A stretch of 59,040 nt of DNA from Streptomyces sp. ISL-36. GTDB lineage: Bacteria > Actinomycetota > Actinomycetes > Streptomycetales > Streptomycetaceae. The notes below the pieces were generated by a model, which made no database searches, had not been told where the DNA came from, and saw only the letters and a list, made by a program, of their open reading frames with translations. A program made the position numbers and the translations under genes. Numbering within the stretch: the stretch's first letter is position 1; each line of letters begins with the position of its first letter. Shown here in pieces: positions 8,140 through 15,290 of this stretch. Location of the stretch: contig NZ_JAGGOS010000114.1 of the NCBI RefSeq assembly GCF_018614205.1, positions 1 through 59,040 on the forward strand, written 5' to 3'.

Positions 8140-9177
8140 ATGGAGGCACTGGCCGTACGGCTGTCGGGACTGGATTCGCAGGTCGAAGGCGCGATCCGCG
8201 TCGTCATGTTCTACGACACACTGATGCGCCGACGGGTGGATCTCCCGGCACTCGCCCGGGCCTCGGCGGGTCTGGCCGAGTGTGCGGCCGGGATTCGGCT
8301 CCACGGCACGGGGCAGGTGATCCGCATGGCGCCCGACGGCAGGCCGGCGCCCACGCCACCGCCCTCGGCGTCCAGTGCGGCGCCGATCATCCTCGACGAC
8401 GAGGAGATCGGCACGGTGTGGCTGGAACGCCCCGGTCCGCCCGGCCCGCTCGACGAAGCGCTGCTCGACCGGCTCGCCATCGCCGCCGCGGCGGTCGCCG
8501 AGCGGTACGGCCCGGCCCGCACCACCATGGCCGACCCCGCCCTCGTCGAACTGGTGATCAGCTCCGACAGCGACGAGGCGGCCAGAGCACGGGCGTTGCG
8601 CCTCCTGGGTTTCTCCGCCGACTCGCCGGTCCGGGTCGTCGCCGTGCACGCACAGCTGCCGCTGGACCAGCTCGGCGGTCTGCTCTGCCCGGCCCGCCCG
8701 GTGAAGGCGGCGGCAATCGCCGACGTGGGGGTCATCCTGGCCGCCACCCTCGACCCGACCCGGTTTCCGCCGGGCGTACGCGCGGGCATCGGGACCGCCG
8801 AAAGCCCCGACCTGGCCTGGCAGCAGGCCCGCACCGCCCTCCGCTTCACCACCCCACGCCGGCCGGTCGTCCACTACGCCGGCCTGGGGGCGTTGGCGCT
8901 GCTCGCCCAGGTGCCCCGGGACGCCGCGCGGGACAACGCCGACGTGGCCGCGATCGCCCGCATCGCCGGCGCCGCCCCGGAGGATCTGGAGACGCTGGAC
9001 GCCTACTGCACCACCGGTTCCCTGCGCCGGGCCGCCGACCGTCTCCACCTGCACCACAGCAGCGTCGCCCGCCGACTCGAACAGATCGGCAAGAGTCTGG
9101 GCGTCGAACTGACCGAGCCCTCCGGCCTGTTGCGGGCCAGGCTCGCCCTGACGACGTGGCAGCTCCTCGACGGCTGA
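8140..9177 (+). CDS. PucR/CdaR-type helix-turn-helix regulator
   Basis: A 345-residue regulator with a PucR-style C-terminal HTH (residues about 290-335: LDAYCTTGSLRRAADRLHLHHSSVARRLEQIGKSLG), after a GGDEF-like/CdaR middle region containing the GIGTAESPDLAWQQARTAL segment typical of this family. The N terminus is a GAF-like sensor without recognisable ligand residues. An open frame extends much farther upstream but through the divergent hydrolase gene. The chosen ATG is six bases after a TATCCT box, suggesting a leaderless message. It likely regulates the divergent esterase; the inducer is unknown. Confidence 0.8.
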   Translation: MEALAVRLSGLDSQVEGAIRVVMFYDTLMRRRVDLPALARASAGLAECAAGIRLHGTGQVIRMAPDGRPAPTPPPSASSAAPIILDDEEIGTVWLERPGPPGPLDEALLDRLAIAAAAVAERYGPARTTMADPALVELVISSDSDEAARARALRLLGFSADSPVRVVAVHAQLPLDQLGGLLCPARPVKAAAIADVGVILAATLDPTRFPPGVRAGIGTAESPDLAWQQARTALRFTTPRRPVVHYAGLGALALLAQVPRDAARDNADVAAIARIAGAAPEDLETLDAYCTTGSLRRAADRLHLHHSSVARRLEQIGKSLGVELTEPSGLLRARLALTTWQLLDG

Positions 9178-9225
9178 GAAAGACCCGCTCGGAGCACGGC
9201 GGCGTCGCGGTGCGGGCTGGGGAGG

Positions 9226-9681
9226 TCAGGCGGGCTGTGCGGCCGGCCCCTTCGCCGCAGGCACGGTGTCCGGATCCGGGTCGGGGTCGGGGAGCCGGGC
9301 AGGGCGCGGTGCGGACGCGCGCCTGCGGACGGCGGTGCGGACGGTTGCCGCCGTCGCCTCCGGGACACGGTCCGAGACCGCGACACGCGCGAACGGCGAC
9401 GCGTCCGGGTGGAGGTCGAGACAGGCCACCGGCCCTCGTCGCGGGCGGATGGCGACGAAGTCCTTCACCCCCGCCGCTTCCCTGACGCCGAGGCACAGCA
9501 CGTCCGGGATCCAGGCGCCCCGGCTCGGCGTTCCGCGCAGGACGCGCCACCAGGACGGTTCGACCTGGACCTTGTCCACCGCCCGGAGCGGGACGTGCAC
9601 GTTGCCCCGCCGCGCGGCGGCCTTCTCCCACCACGACAGCCGGACCACCAGTTCCTCCCCCTGGATGACCAGGCGCGCCAT
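9226..9681 (-). CDS. conserved hypothetical protein, PH-like fold
   Basis: A 151-residue actinobacterial protein of unknown function. The first about 105 residues are beta-rich (LVIQGEELVVRLSWWEKAAARRG ... VPLRAVDKVQVEPSWWRVLRG) in the manner of small bacterial PH-like proteins; the tail is a disordered Asp-Pro repeat (PDPDPDPD). The start has GGAGGT nine bases upstream. Its promoter is unusually easy to see: TTGTCA at 9742-9747 and TACTAA at 9719-9724 with 17-bp spacing on the minus strand, the -35 overlapping that of the divergent J-domain gene. This pairing with a chaperone gene suggests, but does not prove, a stress role. Confidence 0.65.
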   Translation of the reverse strand: MARLVIQGEELVVRLSWWEKAAARRGNVHVPLRAVDKVQVEPSWWRVLRGTPSRGAWIPDVLCLGVREAAGVKDFVAIRPRRGPVACLDLHPDASPFARVAVSDRVPEATAATVRTAVRRRASAPRPARLPDPDPDPDTVPAAKGPAAQPA

Positions 9682-9718
9682 GATCGAGACACCTCCTCAC
9701 ACTCCGTTCCTCTTCCTT

Positions 9719-9769
9719 TTAGTAACTCCTTTCCCTTGCATTGACAATCGAAGACTGAGGTCCTATGGG
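9719..9769. promoter_or_regulatory. divergent promoters sharing one -35 region
   Basis: On the plus strand TTGACA (9741-9746), 17 bp, TATGGG (9764-9769) serves the J-domain gene. On the minus strand TTGTCA (9742-9747), 17 bp, TACTAA (9719-9724) serves the PH-like gene. The -35 hexamers overlap by five bases, so the two promoters should exclude each other or be bound by a common regulator. Confidence 0.55.
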
Positions 9770-9828
9770 TGGTGGAGGGACTTTCCGCACCTCGGCTCGC
9801 GCGGCCGCAGGAGAGGAGGCGGGAGGAG

Positions 9829-10343
9829 ATGACAGGGCAGAACGCGGAGCGAGACCCCTATGCGGTGCTCGGCATCCCGTCGACGGCGTCCGCTCGCCAG
9901 ATCACCGCGGCCTATCGCCGGCTGGTGCGGAGCCTGCATCCCGACACGGCCCCCCAAGGGCCGGGCGGGCACGAACATCTCACCACCGTGGTGGCCGCGT
10001 ACGAGGTGCTCCACGACCCCACCGGCGCGCCTCGTACGACCGCGCCTCCCTCGACCGCGCCTCCCTCGACCGCGCCTCCCTCCACCACGCCTCCCGCGAC
10101 GCCCTGCGGGAGGAGCGGCCGTCGCCCCGAAGCGGGCCGGTGGCGGTCATCGTTCACCACATCCGCGCCCCCGCCGTTCGCGTGGGCGGCGCCCCGACCG
10201 GGACGCCCTGGCCCACGGAACCCCTCCACGTACGCCCGTACTCCTCTCGCCCGGAGCCTCGAAGCTCGGACCTGTTCGACCCGCTCGACCGCCCGCTCGA
10301 TCAGCTGCTGCGCTGGGTATGGGGGATGGGTCCCAGATCCTGA
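9829..10343 (+). pseudogene. J-domain (DnaJ-like) protein with an apparent -1 frameshift
   Basis: From the ATG at 9829 (GGGAGG seven bases upstream) the first about 65 residues are a J domain: DPYAVLGIPSTASARQITAAYRRLVR, the HPD motif in LHPDTA and AYEVLHDPT. At about 10020 the frame then turns into meaningless Pro-Thr repeats and would run to 10590, opposite rheA. In the neighbouring frame the expected J-domain ending RRASYDRASLDRA appears at exactly this point and continues to a TGA at 10341-10343 (ending LLRWVWGMGPRS). One missing C in the CCCACC run at about 10017-10023 explains this. Four imperfect 15-bp repeats follow (10030-10095). It is either a real pseudogene or a sequencing error. 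J proteins stimulate DnaK; the location beside rheA-hsp18 fits heat shock. Confidence 0.65.
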
Positions 10344-10355
10344 GGCGCGGTCCCG

Positions 10356-11075
10356 TCAGGGCGTGCCGCGCTGGGCCGTGCTGTCGCGGCGCAGCCGGTC
10401 GGCCTCGTGGACGAGGCGGTCGACGTTCTCGGCGAGGTCGGGGCGCGCGGCCCGCAGGTGGTCGCGGGTGTCGGCCAGCGGATCGACGAGCGCGGCGGCG
10501 TCGTTGTCGGCGAGGGCGCGGTCCAGTTCGGCGAGGGGGGCGCGTGCCCCGTCCGGGAGACCGGGGAGATCGGTGAGAGCGGTGATCTGACCGGCGAGCC
10601 GGCGGAGGTCGGCCGCGTGGTCCCGGGCCCAGGTGACGACGGCACGATCGGCGGCGCGCCGGTCGCGGGTTGCCTTCACGCGCTGTTCGGCGGTGGTTCC
10701 GTCGGCACCGGGCCGGAGTCTGAGGTAGCGCCGTTCGGCGGCCTGGCGGCTGGCGACTCCGAGCGGGTGGGCGAGATCGGCCCAGCTGGCGCCGGCCTCG
10801 CGAGCCGCCTCGATCAGGGTCGACTCCCAGCTGCCGAGTTCGTCGCGTACCTGGCGCAGCAGCAGGAGCGAGGCGAGGGCCTGCTCCGGGCCGCTCGTGT
10901 CGGCCACGGCGGTGGGCACGTCGGGGTCGGCGGCGTGCACGGCGCGCAGGGCCGCGTCGATGGTGTCGAGCGCCGCCGCGGCGGCGAGGAAGGACTCCGG
11001 ACCGGTACGGACCCGCGCCCCCGGACCCCGCCGGTCGCTGCGTCGCCCTTCACGGCTCTGGTCGCTCGCGGTCAT
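10356..11075 (-). CDS. rheA: RheA-type heat-shock repressor of hsp18
   Basis: A 239-residue protein divergent from hsp18. Its helix-turn-helix lies near residues 85-125 (LIEAAREAGASWADLAHPLGVASRQAAERRYLRLRPG, in two parts), followed by a long helical, charged region. In S. albus RheA is a cytoplasmic repressor and thermosensor that binds TGTCATC-N5-GATGACA upstream of hsp18 and loses activity at high temperature. Two such operators lie in the leader between this gene and hsp18, which is the main reason for the name. The repressor's own start is 18 bp from the proximal operator, so it should also repress itself. The 3' end lies 12 bp from the end of the convergent J-domain gene. Confidence 0.8.
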   Translation of the reverse strand: MTASDQSREGRRSDRRGPGARVRTGPESFLAAAAALDTIDAALRAVHAADPDVPTAVADTSGPEQALASLLLLRQVRDELGSWESTLIEAAREAGASWADLAHPLGVASRQAAERRYLRLRPGADGTTAEQRVKATRDRRAADRAVVTWARDHAADLRRLAGQITALTDLPGLPDGARAPLAELDRALADNDAAALVDPLADTRDHLRAARPDLAENVDRLVHEADRLRRDSTAQRGTP

Positions 11076-11092
11076 GGGACCCCCTCAGGTCT

Positions 11093-11111
11093 CGTCATCC
11101 TCGCGATGACG
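11093..11111. promoter_or_regulatory. RheA operator 1
   Basis: CGTCATC, five bases, GATGACG: a perfect 7-5-7 inverted repeat differing from the S. albus RheA box only in the outermost pair. Its centre is 27 bp from that of operator 2. Confidence 0.75.
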
Positions 11112-11118
11112 GGAGAAG

Positions 11119-11147
11119 TTGTCATCACTTGGATGACATGTTACAAC
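11119..11147 (+). promoter_or_regulatory. hsp18 promoter with embedded RheA operator 2
   Basis: TTGTCA (11119-11124), 17 bp, TACAAC (11142-11147) forms the likely promoter. Operator 2, TGTCATC-N5-GATGACA at 11120-11138, exactly matches the published RheA site and covers the -35 box and spacer, so bound repressor would block polymerase. Confidence 0.75.
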
Positions 11148-11203
11148 GGTGTCAGGTGAAGCGCATTGGCAGGTACTGCCTGAACCGATGGAGGTGTTTC
11201 GCG

Positions 11204-11629
11204 ATGTTGATGCGCACCGACCCCTTCCGTGAACTGGACCGGCTGAGCCGGCTGCTGGAGCCCGGCACCTGGTCGAGGCCTTCCGCGATGCCGATGGACG
11301 CCTACCGGAAGGGCGACGAGTTCGTCGTCGCCTTCGATCTGCCCGGCGTCTCCCCGGACGCGATCGAGATCGACGTCGAACGGAACATGCTGACCGTGAA
11401 GGCGGAGCGGCGTCCGGTCGCGGACACGGACGATGTCCAGATGGAGCTCTCCGAGCGGCCGCTGGGCGCCTTCTCCCGCCAGATCATGCTGGCCGACACG
11501 CTCGACACGGAGCGCATCGCCGCGGACTACGACGCGGGTGTCCTCACCCTGCGCATCCCGATCGCCGAGCGCGCCAAGCCACGCAAGATCAGCATCGGTA
11601 CGTCGGAACACAAGGAGATCAGCGGCTGA
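11204..11629 (+). CDS. hsp18: small heat-shock protein HSP18 (Hsp20/alpha-crystallin family)
   Basis: A 141-residue chaperone that binds unfolding proteins under heat stress without ATP. The alpha-crystallin domain spans residues about 25-125: FVVAFDLPGVSPDAIEID, LTVKAERR, and the C-terminal strand with the GVLTLRIPIAE motif. The start ATG at 11204 has GGAGGT nine bases upstream; the frame is open further upstream but through the promoter. Divergent from rheA with two RheA operators, so expression should rise sharply on heat shock. Confidence 0.95.
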   Translation: MLMRTDPFRELDRLSRLLEPGTWSRPSAMPMDAYRKGDEFVVAFDLPGVSPDAIEIDVERNMLTVKAERRPVADTDDVQMELSERPLGAFSRQIMLADTLDTERIAADYDAGVLTLRIPIAERAKPRKISIGTSEHKEISG

Positions 11630-11757
11630 ACGAGCCGCGCCGACCGTGCGGGCGGTGGAGGCGGCCCCCCGCCCTTCCCCGCCCGGCCCTCCGCCTCCTC
11701 GGAGGGGTGGCAGCGACGCCCATGACAGATCCCGCGCCGCTTGGTTCCGGAGAAGGT

Positions 11758-11783
11758 GGCTGAATCTCCCACAAAGGGGGTAC
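11758..11783 (+). promoter_or_regulatory. sigma-B-like promoter before the DUF4383 gene
   Basis: GGCTG (11758-11762), 15 bp, GGGTAC (11778-11783) fits GNNTN-N14-16-GGGTAY. It lies 53 bp before the ATG at 11837 and would add osmotic or general-stress control to the DUF4383/SPW gene pair next to hsp18. Confidence 0.45.
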
Positions 11784-11836
11784 CGCCGAGGTGATCGAGG
11801 GGGGCCATCGCGGGGGGCCATCGCAGAGAGGCGGTC

Positions 11837-12295
11837 GTGAAGATGATGGCAACGCACCGTACGGCGGGTGCCTCGCGCACCCCGGTCCAGCAGGCGGCGC
11901 TTCTGGTAGGCGCCGTGTTCCTGCTGGTGGGGGTCCTCGGATTCATCCCGGGCATCACCACGGACTACGACACCCTGAAGTTCGCCGAGCACCACTCCGA
12001 CGCGAAGCTGCTGGGCGTCTTCCAGGTGTCGATCCTCCACAACCTCGTGCATCTGCTCTTCGGTTTCGCGGGAATCGCCATGGCCGGGGCCGCCTCCACC
12101 GCCCGCACCTTCCTGATCGGTGGCGGTGTCATCTACCTGGTGCTGTGGCTGTACGGCCTGCTCATCGACCGGGACAGCGGCGCCAACTTCGTCCCCGTCA
12201 ACACGGCTGACAACTGGCTGCACCTGGCCCTCGGCCTGGCCATGGTCGCCCTCGGCGTCCTCCTGGGCCGCGCACACCGCCCCGCGAGGAGGTGA
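11837..12295 (+). CDS. DUF4383 membrane protein
   Basis: A 152-residue protein with four predicted membrane helices (about residues 20-42, 62-84, 90-110, 122-145). The pattern of a first helix ending FLLVGVLGFIPGIT, a NLVHLLFG segment and a final NWLHLALGLAMVALG is typical of DUF4383, an uncharacterised actinobacterial family often expressed under stress. It is followed six bases after its stop by another small membrane-protein gene, so the two form a unit, probably from the sigma-B-like promoter. Confidence 0.8.
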   Translation: MKMMATHRTAGASRTPVQQAALLVGAVFLLVGVLGFIPGITTDYDTLKFAEHHSDAKLLGVFQVSILHNLVHLLFGFAGIAMAGAASTARTFLIGGGVIYLVLWLYGLLIDRDSGANFVPVNTADNWLHLALGLAMVALGVLLGRAHRPARR

Positions 12296-12301
12296 ACCAC
12301 C

Positions 12302-12739
12302 ATGACGGTGCAGGATCACCGAAGGCTGGTCCCGCGTGTGGCGGACCCCGGCCACGTGGTGCGGCAGGGAGCGCATGACCAGATCCTGGGTCTGCTGATG
12401 CTGGCGGCGGCGGCAGTGCTGGTGCTGTGGCCGATGGCCACCCAGGACGGCCCGAAGGACGCCCAGGTCAATGAGGTGTTCGTCGGCCTGGTGGTGCTGT
12501 TCCTCGCCGGCAAACGGATCTACCGCGGCAGCGGGCTCCGGTCCGATGCCGTGATCGGCCTGGCGGGTGTGTGGATGATCGCCTCCCCGTTCGTCCTGGA
12601 GGCCCAGGACACCGCCGTTCACACGGCGAATCGCGTCGTCGACATCGCCGCCGGCAGCGTCCTGGTCGTCCTCAGCCTGCTGTCGGTGCTGCTCGTGCGT
12701 CTGGACCGGAAGCGCCGGCCGGGCGGGCACACCCGTTAG
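12302..12739 (+). CDS. SPW-repeat-like membrane protein
   Basis: A 145-residue protein with four predicted membrane helices and Arg-rich ends. Segments such as LGLLMLAAAAVLVLWP and GVWMIASPFVLEA resemble SPW-repeat proteins, where a Trp-containing turn recurs in two helix pairs. No biochemical role is established. The ATG follows AGGAGG inside the 3' end of the DUF4383 gene, so the two are co-expressed. Confidence 0.6.
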   Translation: MTVQDHRRLVPRVADPGHVVRQGAHDQILGLLMLAAAAVLVLWPMATQDGPKDAQVNEVFVGLVVLFLAGKRIYRGSGLRSDAVIGLAGVWMIASPFVLEAQDTAVHTANRVVDIAAGSVLVVLSLLSVLLVRLDRKRRPGGHTR

Positions 12740-12754
12740 CCGACCGCACGCCGG

Positions 12755-13189
12755 TCAGCCGGCGGCGCGCCAGACGATCAGGGCCGAGGCGGCGGCCAGG
12801 GCCGCCGCCCCCGTCAGCGTGGTGGCCACCAGGCGTCGGCGCAGGAGGTCATAGCGGTCGCTGTACTCGCCACGCAGCTGGTGCGCGCGGGCGACGGTGT
12901 CCCGCAGCATCTGGCGGCGCAGCGCGAGGTGTTCCCCGGCGAAGAGCCGGGCGACCTCGGCCTGTTCGTCGGGGCCCAGCCAGGCCAGCCGACGGGCGAA
13001 GACGAGGCCGGCGCGGGCCGCGTCCGCCTTCACCCGTTGGCTGAGCAGGTATCCCTCCAGGCGGGCGATGCCCTCGGTCGCGTCCGCCGCCAGGAGCGTC
13101 TCGGCGGTGGCCGGACCGTGCGGATCGTGGTGGCCCTCGGGCCTCTCATCCCCCTCCTGCGGTTCCGGCGGGTCGGCCGGGGAGCGCAT
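12755..13189 (-). CDS. unknown tail-anchored protein behind cytochrome oxidase subunit I
   Basis: A 144-residue protein that I do not recognise. The first about 120 residues are soluble and helical (EGIARLEGYLLSQRVKADAARAGL, AEVARLFAGEHLALRRQMLRDTVARAHQL, in pieces) and likely form a coiled coil; the last about 20 are one membrane helix ending AALAAASALIVWRAAG. It starts two bases after the oxidase stop codon, with its ribosome binding site inside that gene, so it is made with the oxidase and may be an accessory subunit or assembly factor. That role is inferred from position only. Confidence 0.65.
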   Translation of the reverse strand: MRSPADPPEPQEGDERPEGHHDPHGPATAETLLAADATEGIARLEGYLLSQRVKADAARAGLVFARRLAWLGPDEQAEVARLFAGEHLALRRQMLRDTVARAHQLRGEYSDRYDLLRRRLVATTLTGAAALAAASALIVWRAAG

Positions 13190-13191
13190 CG

Positions 13192-14925
13192 CTAGGCTCC
13201 CCGACCGGCGTCGGGTCCCTGGTGCGTCGCCGCGCCGGTGTCGTCGAGGACGTCCCGCTTCGTTCCCTTCCCCGGATCCAGAGCGGCGAGCTCCGGGTAG
13301 TTCAGGTCGAAGGCCGGCGACTCGGAGCGGATCCGCGGCAGGGTCAGGAAGTTGTGCCGGGGCGGCGGGCAGGTGGTGGCCCACTCCAAGGAGCGCCCGA
13401 AGCCCCACGGGTCGTCGACCGTCACGCGCGGGGCGGTCTTGGCGGTCTTCCAGACGTTGTAGAAGAACGGCAGCGTGGACATGCCCAGGAGGAACGCGCC
13501 GATGCTGGAAAGGGTGTTGAGGGCGGTGAACCCGTCGGCCTCCAGGTAGTCGGCGTAGCGGCGCGGCATCCCCTCGGCTCCGAGCCAGTGCTGGACGAGG
13601 AAGGTGGTGTGAAAACCGATGAACAGCGACCAGAAATGGATCTTCCCCAGGCGTTCGTCCAGCATCGTGCCCGTCATCTTCGGCCACCAGAAGTAGAAGC
13701 CGGCGAACATGGCGAAGACGACGGTTCCGAAGACGACGTAGTGGAAGTGCGCGACGACGAAGTAGGTGTCGGTGACGTGGAAGTCCATGGGCGGCGAGGC
13801 CAGGATGATGCCGGTCAGTCCTCCGAACAGGAAGGTGACCAGGAAGCCGATGGACCACAGCATCGGGGTCTCGAAGGAGATCGACCCCTTCCACATGGTG
13901 CCGATCCAGTTGAAGAACTTCACTCCGGTCGGGACGGCGATCAGGAAGGTCATGAAGGAGAAGAACGGCAGCAGCACCGCCCCGGTGGCGAACATGTGGT
14001 GCGCCCAGACGGTGACCGACAGGCCGGCGATCGCGACGGTGGCCGCGATGAGGCCGACGTAGCCGAAGATCGGTTTACGGGAGAAGACGGGCAGGATCTC
14101 GGTGACGATGCCGAAGAACGGCAGCGCGATGATGTAGACCTCCGGATGCCCGAAGAACCAGAACAGGTGCTGCCACAGCAGTGCCCCTCCGTTGGTCGGG
14201 TCGAAGACGTGCGATCCGAACTGGCGGTCCGATTCGAGGACCAGCAGGGCCGCGGCCAGCACGGGGAAGGCGAAGAGGACGAGCACCGACGTCAGCAGGA
14301 TGTTCCAGGTGAAGATGGGCATCCGGAACATCGTCATGCCGGGCGCGCGCATGCAGATGATCGTGGTGATGAAGTTGACGGCGCCCAGGATGGTGCCGAA
14401 CCCGGCCAGCGCGAGCCCCATGATCCACATGTCTCCGCCGACGTAGGGGGTGCGTTCACCGCCGCTGAGCGGCGTGTACGCCGTCCACCCGAAGTCCGCC
14501 GTGCCCTGGGTGGTGAACACGCCGGAGAACGCGATCAGGCCGCCGAAGAGGAACAGCCAGTACGACAGCATGTTCAGCCGCGGGAACGCCACGTCGGGCG
14601 AGCCGATCTGCAGGGGCATGACCACATTGGCGAACCCGGCGAAGGTGGGGGTGGCGAAGAGCAGCAGCATGATCGTGCCGTGCAGGGTGAACGCCTGGTT
14701 GTACTGCTCCGGGGAGACCACCTGCAGACCCGGGCGCGCCAGCTCGGCCCGGATCACCAGCGCCAGCGCCCCTCCGAGGATGAAGAACACGAACGACGTG
14801 ATCAGGTAGAGGTGCCCGATCTTCTTGTGGTCCGTCGTCGTCAGCCAGGACACCACCACCTGCCCCAGCGACCTCGTGGGCTGGGGGATGGGTGCGACCG
14901 GCTCGGTGGCAGTGTCGGTGGTCAT
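13192..14925 (-). CDS. ctaD: cytochrome c oxidase subunit I (aa3 type), stand-alone copy
   Basis: The 577-residue heme-copper oxidase catalytic subunit carries about twelve membrane helices. Key ligands are present: FTLHGTIM for low-spin heme, WFFGHPEVY for CuB with the His-Tyr crosslink, the HH pair in VWAHHMF, and HFHYVVFG for both hemes. It reduces O2 to water and pumps protons. The start ATG at 14925 gives the usual length; 89 extra in-frame residues upstream are low-complexity. Genes for subunits II and III and the cytochrome bc complex, normally close by, are absent, so this is probably an extra paralogue that borrows other subunits. The small gene behind it is co-transcribed. Confidence 0.95.
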   Translation of the reverse strand: MTTDTATEPVAPIPQPTRSLGQVVVSWLTTTDHKKIGHLYLITSFVFFILGGALALVIRAELARPGLQVVSPEQYNQAFTLHGTIMLLLFATPTFAGFANVVMPLQIGSPDVAFPRLNMLSYWLFLFGGLIAFSGVFTTQGTADFGWTAYTPLSGGERTPYVGGDMWIMGLALAGFGTILGAVNFITTIICMRAPGMTMFRMPIFTWNILLTSVLVLFAFPVLAAALLVLESDRQFGSHVFDPTNGGALLWQHLFWFFGHPEVYIIALPFFGIVTEILPVFSRKPIFGYVGLIAATVAIAGLSVTVWAHHMFATGAVLLPFFSFMTFLIAVPTGVKFFNWIGTMWKGSISFETPMLWSIGFLVTFLFGGLTGIILASPPMDFHVTDTYFVVAHFHYVVFGTVVFAMFAGFYFWWPKMTGTMLDERLGKIHFWSLFIGFHTTFLVQHWLGAEGMPRRYADYLEADGFTALNTLSSIGAFLLGMSTLPFFYNVWKTAKTAPRVTVDDPWGFGRSLEWATTCPPPRHNFLTLPRIRSESPAFDLNYPELAALDPGKGTKRDVLDDTGAATHQGPDAGRGA

Positions 14926-15290
14926 AGGAAACCCCTGGACGCGTGATCGGAGAACAGGCGACCGCCCGGCACGGGATGCCGGAGGGTCGAAGGATGTTCC
15001 TGTGTCTACCGGTGACGGGCCCCCGAGTGAATGCGCCGCAGGCGCGCGTACGGGTGAACGGGTACGGGTGACCGCGTACGGGTGAACGCGTACGGGTGCA
15101 GCCGAAGAGGTGTTCCTGGCCGGGGTTCCCCGCCCGGAGCCGCGCCGCGCCACGCCGCATACCGGGCGGAAGCCCGGGCAACGGCTCACCATGAAGGACC
15201 GCTTCCCCGCTTCCTGCGGCCCCGGCGTGCGGGAACCCCTGTGCCACCGGAAGCGGCGCCCCGAGGAACCTGTGAAGGGAGAACGCCGAC
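14926..15290. other. 365-bp divergent intergenic region between ctaD and the Rieske oxidoreductase
   Basis: The only gene-free stretch over 300 bp. It holds a four-copy 14-bp direct repeat (15048-15102), a CCGGGC-GGAA-GCCCGG hairpin at 15162-15177 and the GGGAG ribosome binding site of the Rieske gene. No clear promoter hexamers or known riboswitch could be identified in either direction. Confidence 0.6.
15048..15102. repeat. 14-bp direct repeat, four copies
   Basis: GTACGGGTGAACGC-like units begin at 15048, 15062, 15076 and 15090, an exact 14-bp period. At fewer than 1.5 helical turns apart the copies face different sides of the DNA. Could be a regulator array or slippage product. Confidence 0.7.

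Noticed and set aside
10024..10590. Zero-frame continuation of the J-domain gene
   Set aside because: The sequence is Pro/Thr and Arg/Ser rich and runs antisense through rheA; the real J-domain continuation is in the next frame.
14926..15290. Possible cobalamin riboswitch before ctaD on the minus strand (GGGGAAGCGGT... and GCCAGGAACACC pieces)
   Set aside because: The core ACTGT and the GGTGNRANTCC elements are missing, and stems do not form in the required order.
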